Positions 1-6,600 of a stretch of 13,501 nucleotides of DNA are shown here, in pieces. Both the position numbers and the translations under genes were made by a program. How positions within the stretch are numbered: the stretch's first letter is position 1; each line of letters opens with the position of its first letter. The notes under the pieces were generated by a model. It ran no database searches. It saw only the letters and a list, made by a program, of their open reading frames with translations, and was not told the origin of the DNA. The stretch is from Pseudomonadota bacterium (lineage in GTDB: Bacteria; Pseudomonadota; Gammaproteobacteria; Burkholderiales; Burkholderiaceae_C): the NCBI GenBank assembly GCA_023438115.1, contig JAEZEB010000360.1, positions 1-13,501 on the forward strand, written 5' to 3'.

Positions 1-1
1 G

Positions 2-886
2 CCCTGCGGCGCGCACTGGATCGCCGACCGGCAATCGGGCCCGCAGATCCTGAAGCACGGCTCGGAGCGCGCCCGGCGCGAGATCCTGCCGCGCATCGCC
101 GGCGGGGAATGCGCCTTCGGCATCGGCATGAGCGAACCCGATTCCGGCTCCGACCTCGCCGCGGTGCGCACGCGCGCCGAGAAGGTCGACCGCGGCTGGC
201 GCATCAACGGCACCAAGGTGTGGACCACCAACGCCCACCAGGTTGATTACCTGATCGCGCTGGTGCGCACCTCGCCCCCGGGCGAGAAGAAGCACGAAGG
301 CCTGACGCAGATGATCGTGGCCATGGACTCGCCCGGCATCACCGTGCGTCCCATCCTGGATCTTTCGGGACACCACGAATTCAACGAGGTCCATTTCGAG
401 GACTGCTTCGTGCCCGACGACATGCTGGTGGGCGAGCCCGGCACCGGCTGGGCCATGGTGACGGCGGAACTGGCCTACGAGCGCAGCGGCCCGGACCGCT
501 ACCTCAGCGCCTGGCAGCTGCTCACGGCGCTCGTCGATCGCATCGGCCCGCAGCCCGATCGCCTGCAAGCCGTGCAGGTCGGACGGCTGGTCGCGCATGC
601 GATGGCGCTGCGCCGCATGTCCACCGTGATCGCCGGATTGCTGGACCGGGGCGCCAATCCCCAGGTGGAAGCCGCGCTCGTCAAGCACGCCGGTACCGGC
701 TTCGAGCGCGAGATCCCTGAGGTCGCGCGGCTGCTCGTGGACCGCGGCAGCGGCGGCGACGCCGTGGCGGAACGCTTCGACGAGGCGCTGCGCCAGGTCA
801 CCCTGGCCGCGCCCAGCTTCACCCTGCGCGGCGGCACGCGCGAGATCCTGCGCGGCGTGATCGCGCGCGGACTGGGACTGCGATGA
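2..886 (+). CDS. Acyl-CoA dehydrogenase subunit, 5' end outside window
   Basis: Acyl-CoA dehydrogenases (ACAD) use FAD to introduce an alpha,beta double bond into acyl-CoA. The open frame enters from the left edge, so the N-terminus is missing; 294 residues are visible. The ATG at 128 is internal, because ACAD-like sequence (KHGSERARREILPRIAGGE) lies before it. The middle domain is well conserved, with GMSEPDSGSDLA and then WRINGTKVWTTNAHQVDY. The C-terminal helical domain diverges: I find neither the usual RxxFGxxI segment nor QxxGGxGF. The protein ends in GGTREILR...GLGLR, with Gly where many ACADs have the catalytic Glu of YEGT. Its stop overlaps the next start (ATGA at 883-886), so the two genes are translationally coupled. 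The missing motifs are present in the next protein, which suggests that the two work as a heteromer. The family call is secure; the substrate is unknown. Confidence 0.93.
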   Translation, partial: PCGAHWIADRQSGPQILKHGSERARREILPRIAGGECAFGIGMSEPDSGSDLAAVRTRAEKVDRGWRINGTKVWTTNAHQVDYLIALVRTSPPGEKKHEGLTQMIVAMDSPGITVRPILDLSGHHEFNEVHFEDCFVPDDMLVGEPGTGWAMVTAELAYERSGPDRYLSAWQLLTALVDRIGPQPDRLQAVQVGRLVAHAMALRRMSTVIAGLLDRGANPQVEAALVKHAGTGFEREIPEVARLLVDRGSGGDAVAERFDEALRQVTLAAPSFTLRGGTREILRGVIARGLGLR

Positions 887-1974
887 AAAGAGACGACGAC
901 TTCTCCTCCATCATCTCGGGACAGGCCGACCGGCAGTTCCGCGAGCTCCTGACGCGCGAGGTGCTGGAGGCCGCGAGCGCGGGCCGCTGGAACGAAGGGC
1001 TGTGGCGCGGCGTGGAGGAATCCGCGCTCTCGCTGGCGCTCGTGCCCGAAGAGCAGGGCGGCGTGGGCCTCGCGCCCGGCGACGCTTTCGAGATCGTGCG
1101 CCTGTGCGGCTATCGCGCCTTGCCGCTGCCGCTGGCCGACACCCTGGTGGCCAAAGCCTTGTGGGCTGCTGCCGGCGGCGACGTGGAACTGGCCGGCGAC
1201 CGTCCGGTGCTGCTTGCGGCGCCGGCGGCCGGGAGCGCGGCCGTCCTGCGCGATGCAGCCGGGGGCGGGTCGCTCACGCTCGTCACGGAGCCGCTCGCCT
1301 TTGCCGACGTTCCCGCGTCCGTGCTGGTGCATGCGCGCGGCGGCAGTGGCGAGGACTACCTGGTACTGCTGGATGGCGCCGACCTGCCGCGCGTGCCCTG
1401 CACGGGCCCGGGGCTGGAGCAGGCCTGGGCCGTGCGGCTCGATGCGTTCCCCGTTCCGGAAGGACGCTGCCTGCCCTGGCAGCCGCGGCACGCGCTCGCC
1501 TTCCAGGCGCATGGTGCGTTGCTGCGCAGCATGCAGATGGTCGGCGCGATGCAGCGCTGCATCGAGCTGGGCCTGCGGTACGCGGGCGAGCGCTCGCAGT
1601 TCGGCAAGGCCATCGGCCGCTTCGCGCCGGTGCAGGACATGCTGGTGGAAGCCGCGGCCGAGACGGCCGCTTCGGTGTCGGCGGCGGGGCTCGCCGTCGA
1701 ACACTGGAGCACCTACCTGGGCGACGAAGGCCTCTTCTGCGTCGCGGCGGCCAAGGCGCGCTGCGGCGAAGCGGCGGGCAAGGTGAGCGCGCTGGTGCAC
1801 CAGGTGCACGGCGCCATCGGCTTCACGCAGGAGCACGTGCTGCACCACCAGACGCGCCGCCTCTGGGCCTGGCGCGACGACTTCGGCTCCGAAACCTCCT
1901 GGAGCCGCTGGCTCGGCGAACAGGTGTGCGCGCAGGCCGGCGGCACGCTCTGGCCCCGCATCGCCGCCCTCTGA
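883..1974 (+). CDS. Acyl-CoA dehydrogenase, second (partner) subunit
   Basis: This 363-residue ACAD-family protein starts inside the stop of the preceding ACAD gene. The N-terminal helical domain (about 15-110) is recognisable from VPEEQGGVGLAPGDAFEI. The middle beta domain is degenerate, and no SEPxxGSD motif is visible. The C-terminal domain is intact, with RSQFGKAIGRFAPVQ (around 239) and QVHGAIGFTQEH (around 310), motifs that contact FAD in ordinary ACADs. No YEGT-type Glu is seen after that motif; the sequence there reads RRLWAWRDDFGSETSW. This pattern resembles one chain of the alpha2beta2 ACADs described for mycobacterial steroid breakdown (FadE26-FadE27, FadE28-FadE29), where two unlike chains build the active site. 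That role is inferred here. It is followed after one base by the CoA-transferase gene, so all three are probably one transcript. Confidence 0.92.
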   Translation: MKRDDDFSSIISGQADRQFRELLTREVLEAASAGRWNEGLWRGVEESALSLALVPEEQGGVGLAPGDAFEIVRLCGYRALPLPLADTLVAKALWAAAGGDVELAGDRPVLLAAPAAGSAAVLRDAAGGGSLTLVTEPLAFADVPASVLVHARGGSGEDYLVLLDGADLPRVPCTGPGLEQAWAVRLDAFPVPEGRCLPWQPRHALAFQAHGALLRSMQMVGAMQRCIELGLRYAGERSQFGKAIGRFAPVQDMLVEAAAETAASVSAAGLAVEHWSTYLGDEGLFCVAAAKARCGEAAGKVSALVHQVHGAIGFTQEHVLHHQTRRLWAWRDDFGSETSWSRWLGEQVCAQAGGTLWPRIAAL

Positions 1975-1975
1975 C

Positions 1976-3214
1976 ATGACGACGAACATGACGAACGACC
2001 GCTTCAAGAAGGGCCCCCTGCAGGGCGTGCGCATCATCGACCTGACGACGGTGGTGCTCGGCCCCTACGCCACCCGCATCCTCGGGGACCTGGGTGCCGA
2101 CGTGATCAAGGTCGAGACGCTCGCGGGCGACCAGACGCGCCACTACAAGCCGCTGAAGCACGACGGCATGGCGGGCTACTTCGTCAACCTCAATCGCAAC
2201 AAGCGCAGCATCTCGCTGGACCTCAAGACGCCGCAGGGCATGGCCATCCTCCAGCGGCTGCTGGGGGGCGCGAACGCGTTCATCCACAACATGCGGCAGC
2301 AGGCGGCCGATCGCCTGGGCCTGGGCTACGAGCGCGTGCGCGCCCTCAATCCCGACATCGTCTACTGCGCCGCGGTGGGCTTCGGTTCGGCCGGCCCTTA
2401 TTCCGGCCGCGCGGCCTACGATGACGTGATCCAGGCGGGATCAGGCCTGGCGGGCCTGCATGCGATGGTGCACGGCGAGCCCGCGTTCGCGCCCACCGTG
2501 CTGTGCGACAAGATCACCGGCCACACGGTGGCCTACGCCGTCCTCGCGGCGCTGCTGCAGCAGGCCAAGGGTGGCGGCGGGCAGGCCGTGGAGGTGCCGA
2601 TGCTGGAGACAGCCGCGGAGTTCGCGCTGGTGGAGCACCTTCACGGCGCCACCTTCGAGCCGCCGCTGGGCGAGATCGGCTTCAAGCGCGTGCTGAGCAA
2701 GTACCGCAAGCCCTTCCGCACGCGCGACGGCCACATGTGCATCCTGCCGTACTCGGACGCCAACTGGGCCGACTTCTTCCGCTTCACCGGCCGCACCGAG
2801 TTCCTGGGCGACGCGCGCTTCCGCGTGCTGGCCGACCGCGTGCAGCACATCGACCTGCTGTATTCCGTGGTGGAGCAGGAGGCGCCCGGCTTCAACAACG
2901 CCGAATGGCAGGCCTTCTGCGACCGCGTCAGCATCCCGTGCATGCCGGTCAAGAGCCTCGACGAGGTGCTGGACGACGAGCACCTGGCCGCGGTGGGCAT
3001 GTTCTCGATGCACGAGCATCCCACGGAAGGCACCTACCGCGTGGTGCGCAGCCCGGTGCAGTTCGCCGCGCCCTTCCAGGTGCGCCACCATGCGCCGCAG
3101 CTGGGCGGCGACAGCGTCGCCTTGCTCGAGGAGGCCGGCTTCTCCAGCGAGGAGATCGAGGGCTTCCGGCGCGAGGGTGTGGTGGGCACGCCGGCGGAGA
3201 TGGCGGCCGGCTGA
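1976..3214 (+). CDS. Class III CoA-transferase (CaiB/BaiF family)
   Basis: Family III CoA-transferases move CoA from an acyl-CoA donor to a free carboxylic acid through an aspartyl intermediate. The 412 residues match the usual family length. The N-terminal hallmark is GVRIIDLTTVVLGPYATRIL, then GADVIKVE and LNRNKRSISLDLKTPQG. The candidate nucleophile is Asp178 in VLCDKITG, at the place of Asp169 in formyl-CoA transferase. The motif YDDVIQAGSGLAGL precedes it and a C-terminal dimer-wrapping segment follows. The gene begins one base after the ACAD stop with no good ribosome site, which suggests coupling; an alternative in-frame ATG lies at 1988. With the two ACADs it could activate a carboxylic acid and then desaturate it. 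Carnitine/crotonobetaine, dicarboxylate or branched-acid substrates are all possible; the sequence does not choose. Confidence 0.93.
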   Translation: MTTNMTNDRFKKGPLQGVRIIDLTTVVLGPYATRILGDLGADVIKVETLAGDQTRHYKPLKHDGMAGYFVNLNRNKRSISLDLKTPQGMAILQRLLGGANAFIHNMRQQAADRLGLGYERVRALNPDIVYCAAVGFGSAGPYSGRAAYDDVIQAGSGLAGLHAMVHGEPAFAPTVLCDKITGHTVAYAVLAALLQQAKGGGGQAVEVPMLETAAEFALVEHLHGATFEPPLGEIGFKRVLSKYRKPFRTRDGHMCILPYSDANWADFFRFTGRTEFLGDARFRVLADRVQHIDLLYSVVEQEAPGFNNAEWQAFCDRVSIPCMPVKSLDEVLDDEHLAAVGMFSMHEHPTEGTYRVVRSPVQFAAPFQVRHHAPQLGGDSVALLEEAGFSSEEIEGFRREGVVGTPAEMAAG

Positions 3215-3237
3215 CACCGCGGGCGCTCGGGTAGACT
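3211..3237 (+). promoter_or_regulatory. Weak sigma70-like promoter candidate before lysR
   Basis: CTGACA (3211-3216, five of six with the -35 consensus) and TAGACT (3232-3237, four of six with the -10 consensus) lie 20-46 bases before the lysR ATG. The -35 box overlaps the CoA-transferase stop codon. The 15-base spacer is shorter than the preferred 17, so this is only a candidate for separate lysR expression. Confidence 0.25.
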
Positions 3238-3256
3238 GCCCCGACTGGACCGTCCG

Positions 3257-4177
3257 ATGACCCTGAAGCAACTCGAGGCGTTCTACTGGGCCGCCAAGCT
3301 CGGAACCTTCGCCATCGCCGCCCGGCGGCTGCACGTCACGCAGTCGTCCCTCTCCAAACGCATCGCGGAGCTCGAGGCCGACCTCGGGCAGTTGCTGTTC
3401 GACCGCGGCAGCCGGCGCCCGACGTTGACGGCTGCGGGCGAGCTGCTGCTGGAGAAGGCCGGCACCATGCTGGCCTTCGAGCGCGAGATCCGCGCCGACC
3501 TGGCCGCGGGCGAGCAGGAAGTGCGCGGCGCCTGCCGCTTCGGATTGACCGAACTCGCGGCCACGACCTGGTTCCCGGCGTTCGCCGCGCGCCTGGAACA
3601 GACCTATCCGCAGATCGTTCTCGAGCCGACGGTGGCGCTCTCGCGGATTCTCGAGCAGGCGATCACCCGGGGCGAGCTGGACGTCGCGAGCATCGCGGGC
3701 CCCGTGACCATGCCCGACCTGCAGAGCGTGCGCATCGCGGAGATCGAGTTCGTGTGGACCTGCTCGCCCTCGCGGCTGCGCCGGCGCACCGTGCTGACCG
3801 CCGAGCAGTTCGAGGCGCACCCCATCATCAACAACCCGAACGACTCCGGCCTCTCGGCGGCCTTCGATGCGTGGTCGCGGGCCAACCAGATCCGCGTGGG
3901 CAGGATCATCCAGTGCAACAGCCGTGCCGCGATCATCGCGCTGACGATCGCGGGCGCGGGCATCAGCTTCCAGCCCCGCAAGTACGTCCAGCCGCTGTTC
4001 GACCGCGCGCTGCTGGTGCCGCTGGAATCCGAGCCGCCGCCCATGCCCAGCCTTCCGTACAACCTGATCTGGCGGCGCGATGACGATCGCGCGGTGATCC
4101 GTACGCTGGTGCCCCTGGTGCAGGACGAGGCGGATTTCGGCGTCGACAACATCCTCTGGACGGCGGGCGGCGCCTGA
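3257..4177 (+). CDS. LysR-family transcriptional regulator, likely regulator of the ACAD/CoA-transferase operon
   Basis: A LysR-type regulator of 306 residues, the usual size. The N-terminal winged helix-turn-helix (residues 1-60) reads MTLKQLEAFYWAAKLGTFAI, then AARRLHVTQSSLSKRIAELE and LLFDRGSRRPTLTAAGE. A periplasmic-binding-like effector domain (about 90-295) follows. The gene lies 42 bases downstream of the CoA-transferase on the same strand and is most simply the local regulator, although LysR genes are more often divergent from their targets. It may be co-transcribed or may use the weak promoter-like sequence overlapping the CoA-transferase stop. It ends six bases from the stop of the convergent rlpA-like gene. 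The effector is unknown; an acyl-CoA or the substrate acid would be logical. Confidence 0.93.
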   Translation: MTLKQLEAFYWAAKLGTFAIAARRLHVTQSSLSKRIAELEADLGQLLFDRGSRRPTLTAAGELLLEKAGTMLAFEREIRADLAAGEQEVRGACRFGLTELAATTWFPAFAARLEQTYPQIVLEPTVALSRILEQAITRGELDVASIAGPVTMPDLQSVRIAEIEFVWTCSPSRLRRRTVLTAEQFEAHPIINNPNDSGLSAAFDAWSRANQIRVGRIIQCNSRAAIIALTIAGAGISFQPRKYVQPLFDRALLVPLESEPPPMPSLPYNLIWRRDDDRAVIRTLVPLVQDEADFGVDNILWTAGGA

Positions 4178-4182
4178 GGCGC
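4170..4182. terminator. Short GC hairpin between convergent lysR and rlpA-like stops
   Basis: A perfect 5-bp stem, GCGCC and GGCGC, has the lysR TGA as its three-base loop. It sits between two convergent genes. There is no T-run on either side, so it is at best a weak bidirectional terminator. Confidence 0.25.
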
Positions 4183-4183
4183 T

Positions 4184-4714
4184 TCAAAGCCCGAACAACA
4201 CCACCTGCGCCTCGCCGGCGTGCACCAGGCCCAGCATCTCGGCGGCGGCCTTGCTCAGGTCGATGATGCGGCGCTTCACGAACGGGCCGCGGTCGTTGAT
4301 GCGCACGACCACCTCGCGGCCGTTGCGCAGGTTGCGCACCAGCACGCGCGTGCCGAAGGGCAGCGTGGGATGCGCGGCGGTGAGGTCGTGCATGTCGAAG
4401 CGCTCGCCGCTGGCCGTGCGCCGGCCGTGGAAGCGCCGGCCGTACCAGGAGGCCTTGCCGCGTTCGAGTTCGACGGCGGGCGGCTCCTTGAGCGGGCTCG
4501 GATCCACAAGAAGCGGGCCTTCCTCGGGCGTCGCGCTTCCCGGATCCGGAAGTGCCGAGCCCGGATCCGGACGCACCGGCCCGCGATCCGGAAGCACACC
4601 CCCAGGGTCCGGCGGCGTGGCCACGCGGTCGGGCGGCGTGGCGCAACCGGCCAGCACGGCGACCGTGCCGGCGACGAGCCAGCGCCGCAGCGCTTGCCTG
4701 CTGCGCGGCGTCAA
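4184..4714 (-). CDS. RlpA-type septal ring lytic transglycosylase-like lipoprotein, no SPOR domain
   Basis: RlpA proteins are outer-membrane lipoproteins with a double-psi beta-barrel; some cleave peptidoglycan lacking stem peptides. The 176 residues begin with a lipoprotein signal (positive n-region, then VLAGC, Cys24 lipidated). A Pro/Asp-rich linker of six 7-residue repeats (26-67) follows. The barrel (about 86-176) has GKASWYGRRFHGRRTASGE and INDRGPF. Glu104, His115 and Asp141 have the same mutual spacing as the catalytic Glu/His/Asp reported for Pseudomonas aeruginosa RlpA (recalled from memory). The C-terminal SPOR domain that targets many RlpA proteins to the septum is absent, so localisation may differ. 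The start is TTG at 4714, overlapping the SDR stop; no in-frame ATG gives a complete signal peptide, and the ribosome site is weak. Expression probably depends on the upstream gene. Confidence 0.88.
   Translation of the reverse strand: MTPRSRQALRRWLVAGTVAVLAGCATPPDRVATPPDPGGVLPDRGPVRPDPGSALPDPGSATPEEGPLLVDPSPLKEPPAVELERGKASWYGRRFHGRRTASGERFDMHDLTAAHPTLPFGTRVLVRNLRNGREVVVRINDRGPFVKRRIIDLSKAAAEMLGLVHAGEAQVVLFGL
4514..4639 (-). repeat. 21-bp tandem repeat encoding Pro-Asp-Pro-Gly-Ser heptads
   Basis: Six consecutive units with a 21-base period encode residues 26-67 of the RlpA-like protein. The marker GATCC/GGTCC/GGTCG recurs at 4543, 4564, 4585, 4606 and 4627. The encoded units include PPDPGGV, LPDRGPV, RPDPGSA and LPDPGSA. 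The DNA of the central copies contains the palindrome TCCGGATCCGGA. The copies diverge at the edges. The likely function is an extended spacer between the lipid anchor and the barrel. Confidence 0.85.
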
Positions 4715-5496
4715 ACCACCGCGGGCGCGCTCGCGCCGTCGACGTTCACGATGGAGCCGGAGACGTAGGACGCGCGCGCCGAGCTGAGGTAGACCACGAC
4801 GTCGGCCACTTCCTCCGGCGTGGCCAGGCGCTGCAGGGGCATCTTGGACGCGGCGCGTTGCCGCGCTTCCTCCACGGTGATGCCGTCCTGGCGCGCCTGC
4901 GCCTCGAGGCCTTCGGTCATCCGCGAGGTGGCGGTGAGCGTCGGGTTGACCGCGTTCACGCGGATGCCGCTGCGCGCATAGGCGCTCGCGAGGCCGGCCG
5001 TCGCAAGCATCAGCGCCGCATTGGCGGAGCCGCCCGCCAGATGGGTGGTCGTGGGGAACTTGCCGCCCATGCCGATCACGTTGACGACCGAGCCGCTCTT
5101 GCGCGCGGCCATGCGCTTGATCACGACGTCGATCACGTTCACGTAGGTGTGGAACTTGGCTTCCATCGCGGCGTGCCAGGCGGAGGAATCGAGCTCCGCG
5201 AACGGACGGCGCGCGGCGGCGCCGGCCGAATTCACCAGGACGTCGATGGGACCCAGCGCCGCCTCGGCCGCATCGACCATCCGCAGCACGGCGGCCGGAT
5301 CGGTCACGTCCGCGGCAAGCGCATGCGCGCGCTCGCCGGCTGCGAGTTCCCTGAGCGCGGCTTCGCAGGACGCGGCGCTTCGCCCGCAGATGCTGACGCG
5401 CGCGCCTTCTTCCAGGTAGAGCCGCGCGCAGGCGAGGCCGATGCCGCGCGTGCCGCCGGTGATCAGGACATGCTTGCCGGTGAGTCCCAGGTCCAT
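4711..5496 (-). CDS. SDR-fold protein lacking the catalytic tetrad (BKR-like)
   Basis: A short-chain dehydrogenase/reductase fold of 261 residues. The Rossmann nucleotide site is intact: TGGTRGIG (13-20), ADV (62-64) and NSAG (89-92). Lined up with E. coli FabG by exact spacing (Asn110, Ser138, Tyr151, Lys155), the four catalytic positions here are Lys114, Gly142, Gly155 and Asn159, so the Asn-Ser-Tyr-Lys tetrad is absent. The surrounding segment, VVNVIGMGGKF and HLAGGSANAALML, looks conserved rather than decayed. A BKR-like SDR subgroup with an imperfect tetrad is already recognised in domain databases. The C-terminus has the usual GSIVNVDGA. Its function could be a non-catalytic NAD(P)-binding role or an altered chemistry. 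The ribosome site AAGGA lies five bases before the ATG. The stop overlaps the rlpA-like TTG start, and the gene diverges from the SpoIIAA-like gene. Confidence 0.9.
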   Translation of the reverse strand: MDLGLTGKHVLITGGTRGIGLACARLYLEEGARVSICGRSAASCEAALRELAAGERAHALAADVTDPAAVLRMVDAAEAALGPIDVLVNSAGAAARRPFAELDSSAWHAAMEAKFHTYVNVIDVVIKRMAARKSGSVVNVIGMGGKFPTTTHLAGGSANAALMLATAGLASAYARSGIRVNAVNPTLTATSRMTEGLEAQARQDGITVEEARQRAASKMPLQRLATPEEVADVVVYLSSARASYVSGSIVNVDGASAPAVV

Positions 5497-5520
5497 GGGG
5501 TTCCTTTGTATGATGGGGGC

Positions 5521-5528
5521 AGGAGGTG
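5521..5528 (+). promoter_or_regulatory. Strong Shine-Dalgarno deciding the SpoIIAA-like start
   Basis: AGGAGGTG lies four bases before the ATG at 5533. It is the best ribosome site in the window and fixes this start although the reading frame stays open far upstream. TATGAT at 5509-5514 resembles a -10 box, but no matching -35 box was found at normal spacing. Confidence 0.75.
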
Positions 5529-5532
5529 CCCG

Positions 5533-5925
5533 ATGCTCGAGTATCTACCGACTCCGGAAGACGTGATCGCCGTGCGGATTGCCGGCGCCGTCAGCCGCGT
5601 GGAACTGGAATCCATGATCGACCGCATGCTCCGTTCCCTGGACGAGCGCGAGCGCACGCACGTGTTCGTCGAGGTCACGCAGTTGTCCGGCCTCGAACTC
5701 GAAGGCATGGGCGAGCACCTGCGGCGCTCGCTGCCCGTGATGGGCCAGTTGCGCAAGTTCGGGCGCATCGCGGTGGTGGCCGACCAGAGCTGGCTGCGCT
5801 GGGCCAGTCGCGTGGAGAGCGCCGTGCTTCCCTTCGTCTCGTACGAAGTATGCACCCCCGAGGAGCGCGAGAGCGCCTGGCGCTGGGTGCTCGGCGAGCA
5901 GGCCTCGCCGCGCGCGCCGGCGTGA
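5533..5925 (+). CDS. SpoIIAA/STAS-like small cytosolic protein
   Basis: A 130-residue protein starting MLEYLPTPEDVIAVRIAGAV with no signal peptide or membrane segment. The pattern of beta strands and helices (RIAGAVSRVELESMIDRML, then HVFVEV, GRIAVVADQSWLRW, and VSYEVCTPEERESAWRWV) fits the SpoIIAA-like family, STAS/SEC14-like alpha/beta proteins of about 120 residues. These are found singly in many proteobacteria and their partners are largely unknown. They need not be anti-sigma antagonists. The start is fixed by AGGAGGTG. The gene diverges from the SDR gene across a 36-base spacer and converges on the RcnB-like gene. The family call is good; the role is open. Confidence 0.82.
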   Translation: MLEYLPTPEDVIAVRIAGAVSRVELESMIDRMLRSLDERERTHVFVEVTQLSGLELEGMGEHLRRSLPVMGQLRKFGRIAVVADQSWLRWASRVESAVLPFVSYEVCTPEERESAWRWVLGEQASPRAPA

Positions 5926-5938
5926 GTGCCTGCGCGCG
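5911..5938. terminator. GC-rich hairpin between convergent genes
   Basis: The arms CGCGCGCCGGC (5911-5921) and GCCTGCGCGCG (5928-5938) pair over 11 positions with one mismatch around a six-base loop. The hairpin spans the SpoIIAA-like stop and ends before the RcnB-like stop at 5945. There is no T-run, but its position suits a two-way terminator. Confidence 0.4.
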
Positions 5939-5944
5939 GGCGGG

Positions 5945-6583
5945 CTAGCGCACTGCGCGGCTGATGCCGTCGACCACCGTGCGCGACTGCACGGCCACCA
6001 GCACCACCTCGCCATCCACCTGCACGTACTGGTGTCCCGGCGGCAGCGCGGGCAGGGCGGCGCGCAGGCCGTCCGGCACGCCCGTGAGCGCCGCCTTGGG
6101 CGGGATGCGCTCGCCGACCTTCCAGCTCGTCACCGGCTCCGACAGCGGATGCGTCGCGTAGTAGTCGTGCACCAGCTTCTTGTCGTCGCGGCTGAAGTAG
6201 TTGCCGGGACCGAACTGCCGCGTCACGATGCGCGGCGCTTGCGGCAACGCGGCGACGGTGCGCGGCTCGACGCGCTGCACGGCAACGGGCCTGGCCGTCT
6301 GTTGCGCAGGAACGGTGCCGGCCACCGCCGGTGCCGTGGCCGGGCGCGCGGCGGTGCGCTTGGGCGCCGCCTTCCTGCTGGCCACGGCCGGCTTCGGCCG
6401 GCTCGCCTTGTTCGCCACCGGCTTCTGCCGCGCAGGACGCACGGGCCGGATCTGGTCGAGCGGGCGGCCGATGACCGCCGGGGCGATCGGTTCCGGCATC
6501 GGTGATTCGGCGGCGGAGAAGGACGGCGTCGCGGCGAGCAGCAGCACCGCGGTGAGGTGCGGCAGGCGGATCGGCAGGTGCAT
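5945..6583 (-). CDS. Exported RcnB-like protein with Pro/Ala/Lys-rich linker
   Basis: A predicted periplasmic protein of 212 residues. It begins with a Sec signal peptide (MHLPIRLPHLTAVLLLAATP, cleavage likely after SFSA or SFSAA). A basic low-complexity stretch (about 46-105, rich in Pro, Ala, Lys and Arg) follows, then a C-terminal domain (about 122-212) containing GPGNYFSRDDKKLVHDYY and ending in PPGHQYVQVDGEVVLVAV...TVVDGI. That ending is typical of RcnB-like (and similar DUF1236) domains. E. coli RcnB is a periplasmic nickel/cobalt homeostasis protein, but most homologues are uncharacterised and no His-rich metal site is seen here. The chosen ATG has GAGGAA eight bases upstream. An in-frame ATG at 6604 sits in a palindrome and is less likely. 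No nickel transporter lies nearby. Confidence 0.72.
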   Translation of the reverse strand: MHLPIRLPHLTAVLLLAATPSFSAAESPMPEPIAPAVIGRPLDQIRPVRPARQKPVANKASRPKPAVASRKAAPKRTAARPATAPAVAGTVPAQQTARPVAVQRVEPRTVAALPQAPRIVTRQFGPGNYFSRDDKKLVHDYYATHPLSEPVTSWKVGERIPPKAALTGVPDGLRAALPALPPGHQYVQVDGEVVLVAVQSRTVVDGISRAVR

Positions 6584-6600
6584 GGTGTTCCTCGCGGCAG

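Noticed and set aside
499..2037. Long minus-strand open frame of 512 codons opposite the ACAD genes
   Set aside because: It is antisense to two clear ACAD genes, has Arg/Ala/His-rich composition typical of shadow frames in GC-rich DNA, and shows no domain.
2441..3820. Minus-strand open frame of 459 codons opposite the CoA-transferase and lysR
   Set aside because: It spans two well-supported genes on the other strand and contains only low-complexity His/Arg/Gly sequence.
4552..5532. Upstream extension of the SpoIIAA-like frame to a 457-residue protein
   Set aside because: The extension runs antisense to the SDR and rlpA-like genes, has no family resemblance, and a strong AGGAGGTG site marks the ATG at 5533.
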